Source: JABMRP01 sp964444795 (lineage in GTDB: Bacteria > Planctomycetota > Planctomycetia > Pirellulales > Thermoguttaceae). From it: a stretch of 9,602 nt of DNA. A program made the translations under genes and the position numbers. Location of the stretch: positions 1 to 9,602 of the forward strand of contig CAYUIQ010000302.1 of assembly GCA_964444795.1 (NCBI GenBank), given 5' to 3'. The notes below the pieces were generated by a model, which saw only the letters and a list, made by a program, of their open reading frames with translations, searched no databases and was not told the origin of the DNA. Of this stretch, positions 1 through 7,235 are shown piece by piece (the first letter of the stretch is position 1; every line of letters begins with the position of its first letter).

Positions 1-16
1 CTTCTACTCCTTCCCC

Positions 17-34
17 ACCGGCCTTGTGGCCGGT
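17..34. terminator. Small GC-rich hairpin, possible terminator of a gene outside the window
   Basis: The arms accggcc (17-23) and ggccggt (28-34) pair perfectly over 7 bp around a TTGT loop. Only a short T run (38-40) follows after three other bases, so an intrinsic terminator for a gene ending left of the window is possible but weak. It could also be part of the repeat-rich spacer that continues to position 99. Confidence 0.3.
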
Positions 35-40
35 CGATTT

Positions 41-99
41 AGTAACCCGAAGCGTCAGCGAGGAGGGAGAAGACGGCCTCGCTGACGCTTCGGGTTACT
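41..99. repeat. Perfect 23-bp inverted repeat, interspersed-repeat-like
   Basis: The left arm (41-63), beginning agtaacccgaagcgtcagcg, is the exact reverse complement of the right arm (77-99), with a 13-nt purine-rich loop (64-76). Transcribed from either strand it would form a very stable hairpin. There is no T run after it, so it is not a standard intrinsic terminator. From memory, the core cccgaagcgtcagcga is a frequent intergenic motif in planctomycete genomes, where it produces spurious short ORFs; I could not verify this here. No transposase lies near it, so it could be a REP/MITE-like non-autonomous element. The inverted repeat itself is certain; its nature is inferred. Confidence 0.85.
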
Positions 100-214
100 A
101 TTCACGCTACTATCCTGCTCGAACAGGCCCGACGGCTTTCATCCTTCATGCTACGCGGGCAAGAGGTAGTTTCTTCCCGGGATTTCGAGTATCTTGCGGG
201 GGGGGAAGATCCGC

Positions 215-242
215 TTGACTTCCTCGCTCGGGGAATCATACT
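215..242 (+). promoter_or_regulatory. Candidate sigma-70-type promoter for the PEP-CTERM gene
   Basis: TTGACT (215-220, 5 of 6 to the -35 consensus) is followed after 16 bp by CATACT (237-242, 4 of 6 to the -10 consensus). Transcription would start near 249 and give a leader of about 68 nt. The match is moderate, and planctomycete promoter consensus is poorly defined, so this is a suggestion only. Confidence 0.3.
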
Positions 243-267
243 CGGGGTGATTCGGTTTGGGCTCATC

Positions 268-285
268 GTCCGGCATGTGCCGGAC
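268..285 (+). other. Hairpin in the 5' leader of the PEP-CTERM gene
   Basis: gtccggc (268-274) and gccggac (279-285) form a perfect 7-bp stem with loop atgt. It ends 18 nt before the Shine-Dalgarno-like aggag, so it could influence mRNA stability or translation, or be an operator-like palindrome. It also argues against translation starting at the in-frame ATG at 257, because the stem would then be inside the coding region. Confidence 0.45.
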
Positions 286-316
286 ATCGAGTAGTTGCAC
301 ACCAGGAGACGAAACG

Positions 317-2260
317 ATGAAAACGACACAGACAGTTGCGGTGTTGTTGACGGCCGGCATGCTGCTGGCCGGCATCGGAGTGGCGGCCGCGGGGCCGATC
401 ACGTTCAGTGAGGTCACCAACGGCCTTTCGGGAACGATGATCTTCGCCGATGCTTCGCTGGACGGCGCGCTGGTCAACGCCGCCACCGGCGACCAGACCG
501 GAATCAATGCCGGGAGTTCCGGCGGCAGCAACTGGGGGCGGGTGGACGCCAGCTTCAATGCCAACAACGAAACCCCCGGCGGGAACAAGGGCGGCCTGCA
601 CTCGAACGTCTTGGAGGGCATCAGTTCCGCCGCGCCGAACCTGAAGTGGACGATATCCAGCGGTGGCGGGGACGACGCCAGCAACGGCGCGGGATCGCTC
701 TTGGCCAATACCAGCTACAACGTCTACGTTCACTACCTGACTCACACCGCCGGCAGTCAGAACTGGGGCGGGGAGATGTCCAACAGCGCAACGTTCGCCG
801 CGTTTGATCAGTTCGACAACGACGATGGCGATCTGATTACGACGGTGCCCGCGCCGTCAAACCCCGTCGTCGATTATCGCCGCTTTCAACTGAGCACGCC
901 GGTGACCACCGACGGCAGTGGCAACGCGGAGTTGTACATCCGACGTCCCACCAGCGGCACGCACGTACGCACGATCATTGACGGCGCCGTGTTCCAGGAA
1001 GCCGGGACAGCCCCGCCACCTCCGCCGGGACCCATCGCACGGTTTGACGTCAACGACGGGACATCCACCGCCACGCCACCCACCGAAGTCGGGTTCGCCG
1101 GCTTGGGCGGCGACACGTACAGCGCGTCGGCCACCAATGGCGGCGTCACGTTGACCTTGACGCAGACCCAGAACAGTCGGGCCCGCGAGGGCGGCACGGG
1201 CGGGAGCGTGGCCGGCAGTACGCTGCCCGACGTCTACCGTGACTTCACCCATGCGGATACTTACTTCAACGCGCAAGCCAAGGCCCACCTTTCCGGGCTC
1301 ACACCGGGACAGTCGTACGACCTTCGCTGGTATCACTATGAGAACAGAAGCGGCAATATAACCCACAACGCCCGGGTTTATGAAAACGGCGTCAGCGCCG
1401 GCAACCTGCTGTTCACCGCGACCGGCTTCGGCAACAACACCAGCCCGGACAGCACGGGCTACTCCGATTTCACGGTGGCGGCCAAGTCGGACGGGACGAT
1501 CGACCTGGTCACCGGTTCGCACCTTCCCGGCGCGGCCGGCGGCGGTGTCGGCGATCGCTCGATCAGTTACTTCAACGGCCTGGACGTGAGCCTGTCTGCC
1601 GCGCCGCCCGTGGCGACCGACGTGTCGATCGCGCGCTGGGACGTGGATGATAACGGGACGACTCCGACGCAAGCCGGCTTTGCGCCGCTGAACGGCAACG
1701 TGGCCAATCAAACGGTCGCCAGCGGCGGGGTCTCGCTGACGATGACGCAAAGCACCGGTCGCGACCGCGACAACGGCGGCGGCGGCGGACCGGCCGGCAG
1801 CAGTTCGCTACCCGATCTGTATCGCGACTTCACGCACGGCGACACTTATTTCGATGCGACGATCTCGCTGTTGCTGGAAGACTTGGACCCCGACACCGAG
1901 TATCGTATGCGTTGGTATCACTACGAGAGCCGTAGCAACCCCGGCGATTCGCCGGTCACGGTCTACCTCGACGACCCCGGCGATCTGGCCAATCTGTTGT
2001 TCACGACCATGATCACCGGCACCGAGGGTGATCCGGACGCGGCCGGCTTCACCGATTTCTTCGTGACGCCGGATGCCAACGGGCAAGTCTCGCTGGTCAC
2101 CGGCCTGGCCCCGACCGGAGGCCGCTCGATTTCCTACTTCAACGGTCTGGAAGTATTCGAACCCGCGTCTGCCGCCGTGCCCGAGCCCTCGACCTTCGCC
2201 CTGGCCGCGCTCGGTCTGCTTGGGCTGGCCTTCTTCGCCCGGCGGCGGAAGCGGAACTGA
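317..2260 (+). CDS. Secreted PEP-CTERM sorting domain protein with tandem repeat domains
   Basis: Predicted 647-aa exported protein, probably handled by an exosortase and anchored or released at the cell surface. Residues 1-26 are a signal peptide: MKTT, then a hydrophobic stretch, then an AAA-G cleavage-like site. The C-terminus is a textbook PEP-CTERM signal: VPEPS (621-625), a hydrophobic helix (627-641) and the basic tail RRRKR (642-646). The middle has a first region (about 27-231), a proline linker (about 232-238) and two homologous domains (239-427 and 437-615). These share YRDFTH-DTYF, RWYHYE-RS and RSISYFNGL(D/E)V blocks. The ATG at 317 is chosen over the in-frame ATG at 257 because aggag lies 8 nt upstream and the signal peptide then starts at residue 1. 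No catalytic motif is visible. The beta-rich, Gly/Thr/Asn-rich make-up suggests an adhesive or binding role, but this is inference. No exosortase gene is in the window. Confidence 0.93.
   Translation: MKTTQTVAVLLTAGMLLAGIGVAAAGPITFSEVTNGLSGTMIFADASLDGALVNAATGDQTGINAGSSGGSNWGRVDASFNANNETPGGNKGGLHSNVLEGISSAAPNLKWTISSGGGDDASNGAGSLLANTSYNVYVHYLTHTAGSQNWGGEMSNSATFAAFDQFDNDDGDLITTVPAPSNPVVDYRRFQLSTPVTTDGSGNAELYIRRPTSGTHVRTIIDGAVFQEAGTAPPPPPGPIARFDVNDGTSTATPPTEVGFAGLGGDTYSASATNGGVTLTLTQTQNSRAREGGTGGSVAGSTLPDVYRDFTHADTYFNAQAKAHLSGLTPGQSYDLRWYHYENRSGNITHNARVYENGVSAGNLLFTATGFGNNTSPDSTGYSDFTVAAKSDGTIDLVTGSHLPGAAGGGVGDRSISYFNGLDVSLSAAPPVATDVSIARWDVDDNGTTPTQAGFAPLNGNVANQTVASGGVSLTMTQSTGRDRDNGGGGGPAGSSSLPDLYRDFTHGDTYFDATISLLLEDLDPDTEYRMRWYHYESRSNPGDSPVTVYLDDPGDLANLLFTTMITGTEGDPDAAGFTDFFVTPDANGQVSLVTGLAPTGGRSISYFNGLEVFEPASAAVPEPSTFALAALGLLGLAFFARRRKRN
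1031..2161 (+). repeat. Two tandem copies of a domain of about 185 residues within the PEP-CTERM gene
   Basis: Copy 1 spans about 1031-1597 and copy 2 about 1625-2161. The same blocks occur in the same order in both: (F/W)DV-D, GGV-LT-TQ, LPD-YRDFTH-DTYF, RWYHYE-RS, NLLFT, DF-V, LVTG and RSISYFNGL. The copies have diverged and differ in loop length, so this is an old domain duplication rather than a recent DNA repeat. I do not recognise the domain by name. Confidence 0.9.
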
Positions 2261-2287
2261 GTCCGGCCGCCGCACGCCAATATCGCG

Positions 2288-2323
2288 AAAGCCTCGCCGG
2301 TCGATTCGCCCGGCGGGGCTTTT
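2288..2323. terminator. Intrinsic terminator between convergent genes
   Basis: aaagcctcgccgg (2288-2300) pairs with ccggcggggcttt (2310-2322) over 13 positions, 12 Watson-Crick plus one wobble, with a 9-nt loop. On the + strand it ends in TTTT (2320-2323), and on the - strand the stem ends in TTT. It starts 28 bp after the PEP-CTERM stop and lies 55 bp beyond the stop of the convergent DUF1559 gene, so it probably serves both. Confidence 0.8.
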
Positions 2324-2377
2324 CGTTGGACCGGGACATCATGCTCGTGTCGTCCGGCGTTTCCGCTCCGTGGTGTC

Positions 2378-3430
2378 TCAAAACTTCGTCGCGTCGATCG
2401 GTTCGTTATCGGCGCGGTGGCCAAGGCAGTGGAAGGTGAAGGGATCGACGTCGTAGTCGATCATCCGGACCGATCCGTCGCAAAAGACGAAATTGCAGCC
2501 GTTGGCATGGGCGCCGCCGAAACGCTTGGTGTTTCGATACCCCTTCCGGTCCTGCATCGGCGTGTACGAGTTCTTCGGATTGTTCGCGCTGTAATAGGCG
2601 GTACGGTAGAGGTCGTTGTTGAACCCGGTATACATATTCTCGTTATCGGCCGGGTCGCGGCCGGTGAGGTAGTGGTCCGGGTTGAGATACTTTTCGCCGA
2701 AGAGCAGCGTGTTGCTGTCGCCGTCCTTGATATGCGCCGGCCGGACTTCGCTCCGCTCGTAACAGACCCCGTTGATGTATCCATACGCGCGCCAGGAGAA
2801 AGTCGTGTCGCCATGTTCCAGCGAGTTGGGACCAGGGTAAAACTCGTCGGTCGACGTGCCGCCGCAATTGGCGGCATAGTCGCTTCGCGCCGAACCGTTG
2901 ACGCGCCCGTTGGTGTTGTCCGAGGCGTTCTTCGCGACGTAGGTATGCACCTTCGGATAGATCATGTTCTTGCGCTTGCTGGGACAGTTGGTCATGGGCA
3001 ACAGCGACTTACTCAGATCGTTGGCCGCGTCCCGCTTCTCGTTGGCCGATTTCCCCTTGCCCATGTCATGCACTGCTTCTTGCTCCATGTAGGGCAGCAG
3101 ATTATAGATCCAGCCGCCGGGCTGCTTTTTGGTGAAGCCGCGATCCGGATCACCGACCCAATACCATCCCCAGCCGCCGGTCGGATAAAACTCGTGCCGT
3201 TCGACATGATGGTTCGCCGCGCGGCCCAATTGAAACAAATGATTGGAGCACGAGGTCCGCCGGGCCGCCTCGCGCACACCCTGCACCGCCGGCAGCAGCA
3301 AGCCCATGAGTATACCGATGATCGTGATCACCACCAGCAACTCGACGAGGGTGAAACCACGTCGTCCATGCCGCGATGGGTAAGCACCGGCCATGATACG
3401 CGCACTTCGATTGTGAAGACGGTCGATCAT
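2378..3430 (-). CDS. DUF1559 protein with prepilin-like N-terminus and H-X9-DG C-terminus
   Basis: 350-aa member of the large planctomycete DUF1559 family of pseudopilin-like proteins. The N-terminus carries a type III signal: GRRG(25)^F26TLVE(30), followed by a hydrophobic helix to about residue 48. A PilD-type prepilin peptidase would cut after G25, and E30 is the conserved Glu+5. The helix leads into the typical VREAARRTSC-N segment. Near the C-terminus H308, nine residues, then D318-G319 matches the H-X9-DG module (H-ANGCNFVFC-DG). The start at 3430 is preceded by purine-rich gggag/ggggga; M13 (codon starting at 3394) is an alternative with a weaker upstream site and would leave a shorter leader peptide. 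Exact function is unknown for the family; a surface or periplasmic pseudopilin is the usual inference. Planctomycetes often carry many copies. Confidence 0.95.
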   Translation of the reverse strand: MIDRLHNRSARIMAGAYPSRHGRRGFTLVELLVVITIIGILMGLLLPAVQGVREAARRTSCSNHLFQLGRAANHHVERHEFYPTGGWGWYWVGDPDRGFTKKQPGGWIYNLLPYMEQEAVHDMGKGKSANEKRDAANDLSKSLLPMTNCPSKRKNMIYPKVHTYVAKNASDNTNGRVNGSARSDYAANCGGTSTDEFYPGPNSLEHGDTTFSWRAYGYINGVCYERSEVRPAHIKDGDSNTLLFGEKYLNPDHYLTGRDPADNENMYTGFNNDLYRTAYYSANNPKNSYTPMQDRKGYRNTKRFGGAHANGCNFVFCDGSVRMIDYDVDPFTFHCLGHRADNEPIDATKF

Positions 3431-3509
3431 TTTCCCCCGCTCCCAATGTCAAGAATCGAGGAATCCCGTTTCCCCGTAATTCATTGCCGAGCCTCTCCCG
3501 CCAGCGGGT

Positions 3510-3518
3510 ATGATAACA
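3510..3518 (-). promoter_or_regulatory. Candidate extended -10 element for the DUF1559 gene
   Basis: On the minus strand TGT precedes TATCAT (the -10 hexamer is at 3515-3510, 5 of 6 to consensus), giving an extended -10. No good -35 is seen 16-18 bp upstream. The start would be near 3503, with a leader of about 70 nt. This would make DUF1559 a unit separate from the Hsp70 genes. Confidence 0.28.
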
Positions 3519-3527
3519 AGAAACCGA

Positions 3528-3560
3528 CAGAAAGGGGCAGACTGCCCGGGAATTTTTCTG
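3528..3560. terminator. Imperfect hairpin downstream of the Hsp70 pair, possible weak terminator
   Basis: Inner arms gggca (3535-3539) and tgccc (3543-3547) sit inside outer arms cagaaa (3528-3533) and tttctg (3555-3560), with an asymmetric internal loop. Read on the minus strand the inner stem is followed by ccttt, so it could terminate transcripts coming from the Hsp70 genes. The 202-bp gap (3431-3632) also contains a 5-bp stem, gtggg (3582-3586) with cccac (3593-3597), and no gene. A REP-like element is an alternative reading. Confidence 0.35.
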
Positions 3561-3632
3561 ACCGGTTTCGGCAAGAGGGGAGTGGGCGACACCCCACGGC
3601 AGAGGCAGATGAACAAAAGGAGCCCGCCCACC

Positions 3633-5180
3633 CTATTTATAGTCGGTCGGCTCTTTTTCGCAGATGTAGCTTCGCCAGCCGTCGAGGTGCTCTTTGCTGA
3701 GCGAGTTCTCGCGGAGAATCTCCGTGTCCGTCTGGCGATCGGTCTCGGGCACGGAAACGCGGACTTTGAGCCGGCCGTTGGGCTTGTAGTGGAACAAGAC
3801 GTCGACGGGCGATTGGGCGGGAAGTTGGGCCGGAAGATTCTGCACCGTGCATTTGCCGATCTGCGTGCAATCGTCGGCCGAGGGACTCTCCCCCTCGACG
3901 ATCTGCACAAGAATCGACTTCTGATTGGCCTTTTGTGTCTTGAACGTCCGCTTGGCGGTCACCGGCAGAGGCGTGTTGCGGGGGATGAGGATCCCGTTGC
4001 GCCGGCGGCCAGTCATCGGATCGGTCCCCACCACGCCGAGGCTGTGGGAGTTGACGTTCTTCACCTTGAACCGGCCCTTTTGCCCCTGCTGCTTGGCCAA
4101 GATCAAGCCGGCTTGCAGGGCCGCGCCATGGGCCACCGCTTCGTCGGCGGAAACCGAGGCGTCGGGCTCCTTGCCCGAGAGTTGGTGAAGCATCTCGCGA
4201 ACCATCGGCATGCGCGTCGATCCGCCAACCAGCAGCACGCAGTCGATCGCCGGCCAGTCGAGCCCGGCCGCCTTGAGGGTCTGCACCGTGGTGAAGCGGG
4301 TGCGGTCGAGGAGGTCTTGGGTGGCTTCGGTGAATTGTTCCCGCGTGAGTTCCACGCGCGAGGAAACTCCCCGGTAGTCGCACGCGATCGAGGCCTTGGA
4401 GCGGGCCGAGAGCGTGCGTTTGGCGTCCTCGCACTCCCGCCACAACTTGCCCGCGGTAACCGGATCTTCCCGCGGATCGAGCCGGTGCTCGCGGATGAAC
4501 GACTCGGCCACCAGATCGACCAGACGTTGATCCCAGTCGTAGCCTCCCAGTCGCACGTCGCCGTCGGTGGCCAGGGCGGTGAATCGGGTGCCGCCGATTT
4601 CCATGACGGTCACGTCGAAGGTGCCTCCGCCGAGGTCATAAACGAGGATCTTCATCGGCTCGGCGATCTCGCCGCCGGGGCTGAGCAGACCTCGCTGGTA
4701 GCCGAAGGCCACCGCCGCCGCGGTCGGTTCGTTGATGATGTCCAACACGTCGAACCCGGCCATATAGCCGGCGTCTTGGGTCGCCTTGCGGCGCACTTCG
4801 TCGAAGTAGGCGGGCACGGTCACGACAACCTTCTCGAACGGCCCGATCTGGCCGACCGCATCGACGCGCAGCTTGTTGAGGATCCAGGCTTCCAGCACCT
4901 CGGGCGGGTAGTGTTTCCCCTCGATCACTTTATGGAAGACGCGCGAGCCGACGTCGCGCTTGGCGCATTCGGCCACCTGGCCGGCCTCGGTGGCCAGCGC
5001 CTTCATCGCCTCCTTGCCCACCACCACGTCTTCGCCGTCGAAGAGCACGACGCTGGGCGTCGTCCGATCACCTTCGGCATTGACCAGCGTGATCGGCTGG
5101 CCCATGTCGTCCAACCGCGCAACCGCGGAAAACGTCGTACCCAGATCGATACCGACGGCGGGAAAAGTGGCTTCACTCAT
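3633..5180 (-). CDS. Short soluble Hsp70 paralogue lacking the helical lid
   Basis: 515-aa Hsp70-family ATPase, probably a cytoplasmic chaperone. The nucleotide-binding domain (1-362) is intact: phosphate-1 loop GIDLGTTFS (10-18), K74 in AKRDVG matching DnaK K70, VTVPAYF (120-126), NEPTAAA (150-156), phosphate-2 YDLGGGTFD (181-189) and adenosine loop LLVGGSTRMP (316-325). F17 replaces the Asn usual at this position in DnaK. A beta-type substrate-binding domain follows (about 372-490), with RNTPLP (401-406) and YKPNGRLKV (465-473). The protein then ends after about 25 residues, so the lid of DnaK (about 638 aa) is absent. The usual acidic-VLLL-acidic interdomain linker is replaced by about RFKVKN (370-375). 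The gene follows a longer paralogue after 90 bp with no clear terminator between, so co-transcription is likely. No Shine-Dalgarno is evident; the ATG at 5180 is fixed by the N-terminal motif. No DnaJ or GrpE is adjacent. Confidence 0.96.
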   Translation of the reverse strand: MSEATFPAVGIDLGTTFSAVARLDDMGQPITLVNAEGDRTTPSVVLFDGEDVVVGKEAMKALATEAGQVAECAKRDVGSRVFHKVIEGKHYPPEVLEAWILNKLRVDAVGQIGPFEKVVVTVPAYFDEVRRKATQDAGYMAGFDVLDIINEPTAAAVAFGYQRGLLSPGGEIAEPMKILVYDLGGGTFDVTVMEIGGTRFTALATDGDVRLGGYDWDQRLVDLVAESFIREHRLDPREDPVTAGKLWRECEDAKRTLSARSKASIACDYRGVSSRVELTREQFTEATQDLLDRTRFTTVQTLKAAGLDWPAIDCVLLVGGSTRMPMVREMLHQLSGKEPDASVSADEAVAHGAALQAGLILAKQQGQKGRFKVKNVNSHSLGVVGTDPMTGRRRNGILIPRNTPLPVTAKRTFKTQKANQKSILVQIVEGESPSADDCTQIGKCTVQNLPAQLPAQSPVDVLFHYKPNGRLKVRVSVPETDRQTDTEILRENSLSKEHLDGWRSYICEKEPTDYK

Positions 5181-5270
5181 GTCGACAGGTATGCTCGTTG
5201 ATGATTCTCGGGGAGTGGCAGTCGCGAATTCCGTATTGTCCTCGGCGGGGGCGATTTTGTCTAGCAGGGC

Positions 5271-7235
5271 TCAAAACGTGTCGGGCCATATCCAGTGAAG
5301 GATCAGAAAGCCGAGCACGACAATGGCTACCGCGGCCACGGTATGTTTGATCGCGCTGACGGCCCAGGCGGGGATCGACAGCCACTCGCCCAGCCCTTCG
5401 TTGGACAAATCTCGCGGCCAGCCAAACCGGGCCTTCGCCGATTCCTCGGTCTTCCCTGTCCCCTCGCTGTCCTCTTCCTCGTCCTCCACCATTGCGACCC
5501 CGCTTCCGTCGACCGGGGCTTCCGAGTCGGACCGTGGAGGCAACGTCTCGGGAGCCCCTTGCGCCTGAGCCAGACTCGGCAGGTCGGGCGAAACCGGCGA
5601 AACGGGCCGTTGTGCGGCCGGTTGTTCGGCGCCGGACGTCATCCCGGGTGATGGCTTCGCGGCCTGCGTGCCGTCGGAAGTACCGCTCAAGGCACTTCCC
5701 AGTTGTGCCAAATCAGCCGAGGAGAATAACTTCTTCCACTCGGCCAACCCCTGGCCGGACAACCCGGAGACCCGCTCCAACTCCAGCGTCACCTCCCGAT
5801 GGGTCCCCGGCACGACCGCCCGCACGTTGAGCCGGCCGTTGCTGCCGTAGCGGAAAGTGACCTCGATCGGCCAACCTTTGGGCAGATCGGGGGGGAGATC
5901 GCGAATCACCGTTCGCCCGATCGCCGTGCAATCTTCCGGCTGCGAACTTTCGCCCTCCAACACGCGAACGACAATCGATCGCTGGCCGTCGGTCTTGGTG
6001 ATGAACTTCTCCTTGGCCATGGCCGGCAGCGGCGTATTTCGCGGGATGACCTTGACGTTGGTCTTGCGAAGCGTCTGGCGATCGATCCCCTCGATCCCCA
6101 GGCTATGGGCGTTGACGTTGGTCACGGCAAACGCGGCATCGGCCGGGTCGCCGTCCCGGGCGGCCAGCAGGTAGCCGGCATAAATGGCCGCCCCACGAGC
6201 CACCGCCTCGTCGGGATTGACCGTACGATCGGGAGCCAGACCCGAAAGGCCTTCGAGCATGCGGGTGATCATTGGCATCCGCGTCGATCCGCCTACCAGC
6301 AATGCCCGGGAAACGTCGCTCCACGAGAGCCCGGTGGTAGCCAGCACTTGGCGGGTGGTATAGGCGGTTCGTTCGACCAGATCGACCGTCAGGTCTTCAA
6401 ACTGCTCGCGCGTGACGTGTACTTCAAGCGTCTGCCCCCCGTGATCGATACGAACCACCGCCTTGCTCCGCGCGCTGAGCGTATGCTTGGCTTCGGTCGC
6501 CGCGGCGATCAGCCGGCTGTTGCTCAGTGGATCCTCGCGAGGATCGACACCGTGTGCCTGCTGGAATTGCTCGGCGGCATGGTCGGCCAGCCGCAAATCC
6601 CAATCGTGTCCGCCCAGTTGTACGTCGCCGTCGGTGGCCAGGGTGCGAATATCGCCGGGCGCCAGCCGAACCAGAGTCACGTCGAAGGTCCCCCCGCCCA
6701 GATCGTAGACCAGCACGGACATCTCCTTCAGGGGATCGCCCGTGGAAGTGAGGTAACCGGCCGTTTCGCCGAAGGCCAGCGCCGCGGCGGTCGGTTCGTT
6801 GACGATGTCGAGCACATTCAGACCGGCCAGTTCGCCGGCGTCGGCGGTTGCCTTGCGGCGGGGTTCGTCGAAATAGGCCGGCACGGTAATGACCGCCTCG
6901 GCATCCGCTCCCGCCTCGGCCGTGGCATCGCCTCGCAGCTTTCGCAAGATACAGGCCTGGATGACCTCCGGCGGGAGTTCCTGTCCACGGATCAGGCGCG
7001 AATAGACCGGGCTGCCCATGTCGCGCTTCACCCACTCGGCCACGCGATCGGTCTGCACCGATGCGGCGCTGCGGGCGTCTTTGCCGACGATCACTTCGGC
7101 GTCGTCGAACAACACCACGCTGGGCGTGATCAGATCGCCCTCGGCGTTGGTGATCATCGCCGATCGGCCCGTCTCGTCGAGCCGCGCGATGGCCGAGTTG
7201 GTGGTTCCCAGGTCGATCCCGATTGCAGTAGCCAT
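5271..7235 (-). CDS. Hsp70 paralogue with disordered linker and C-terminal membrane anchor
   Basis: 654-aa Hsp70-family protein predicted to be tail-anchored, with its chaperone domains in the cytoplasm. The ATPase domain (1-360) has GIDLGTTNS (6-14), K70 in VKRDMG at the same number as in DnaK, VTVPAYF (116-122), NEPTAAA (146-152), YDLGGGTFD (177-185) and LLVGGSTRMP (312-321). The beta substrate-binding domain covers about 370-490 (RNTPLP at 399-404, NGRLNV at 466-471). In place of the lid comes a Pro/Ser/Ala-rich segment (about 515-580), an acidic run VEDEEEDSEG (583-592), and a hydrophobic helix (about 632-649) ending WIWPDTF. The start at 7235 is chosen because MATAIGIDLGTT places the phosphate loop as in DnaK; the in-frame extension up to 7433 has no protein-like character. 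No Shine-Dalgarno is seen. The gene is first of a likely two-gene unit with the shorter paralogue, from which it differs mainly by the C-terminal extension. Confidence 0.96.
   Translation of the reverse strand: MATAIGIDLGTTNSAIARLDETGRSAMITNAEGDLITPSVVLFDDAEVIVGKDARSAASVQTDRVAEWVKRDMGSPVYSRLIRGQELPPEVIQACILRKLRGDATAEAGADAEAVITVPAYFDEPRRKATADAGELAGLNVLDIVNEPTAAALAFGETAGYLTSTGDPLKEMSVLVYDLGGGTFDVTLVRLAPGDIRTLATDGDVQLGGHDWDLRLADHAAEQFQQAHGVDPREDPLSNSRLIAAATEAKHTLSARSKAVVRIDHGGQTLEVHVTREQFEDLTVDLVERTAYTTRQVLATTGLSWSDVSRALLVGGSTRMPMITRMLEGLSGLAPDRTVNPDEAVARGAAIYAGYLLAARDGDPADAAFAVTNVNAHSLGIEGIDRQTLRKTNVKVIPRNTPLPAMAKEKFITKTDGQRSIVVRVLEGESSQPEDCTAIGRTVIRDLPPDLPKGWPIEVTFRYGSNGRLNVRAVVPGTHREVTLELERVSGLSGQGLAEWKKLFSSADLAQLGSALSGTSDGTQAAKPSPGMTSGAEQPAAQRPVSPVSPDLPSLAQAQGAPETLPPRSDSEAPVDGSGVAMVEDEEEDSEGTGKTEESAKARFGWPRDLSNEGLGEWLSIPAWAVSAIKHTVAAVAIVVLGFLILHWIWPDTF

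Larger units (their letters stand above)
100..316 (+). other. Leader and promoter region of the PEP-CTERM gene, no gene seen
   Basis: Together with the repeats to its left this makes a gene-free stretch of 316 bases at the window edge. I see no convincing coding sequence here: the short ORFs on both strands have no recognisable protein character. It holds a candidate promoter (215-242), a 7-bp hairpin (268-285) and a Shine-Dalgarno-like aggag (304-308) ahead of the start codon at 317. Confidence 0.6.

Noticed and set aside
41..99. Inverted repeat as an intrinsic terminator or CRISPR remnant
   Set aside because: There is no T run on either side and no repeat-spacer periodicity, only one pair of arms.
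257..316. Twenty-residue N-terminal extension of the PEP-CTERM protein
   Set aside because: It would bury the signal peptide, has no Shine-Dalgarno and includes the leader hairpin; the ATG at 317 has aggag at correct spacing.
857..1750. 297-codon minus-strand ORF inside the PEP-CTERM gene
   Set aside because: Its Arg/Gly/Val-rich translation is a shadow of the repeat-domain coding frame, and it has no recognisable motif.
2417..3700. 427-codon plus-strand ORF opposite the DUF1559 gene
   Set aside because: It is antisense to a gene with prepilin and H-X9-DG motifs and runs on into the non-coding spacer with low-quality sequence.
3510..5201. 563-codon plus-strand ORF opposite the short Hsp70
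   Set aside because: It lies antisense to an unmistakable Hsp70 gene, its translation is rich in Gly, His, Arg and Val without domain motifs, and such long antisense frames are expected in high-GC codon usage.
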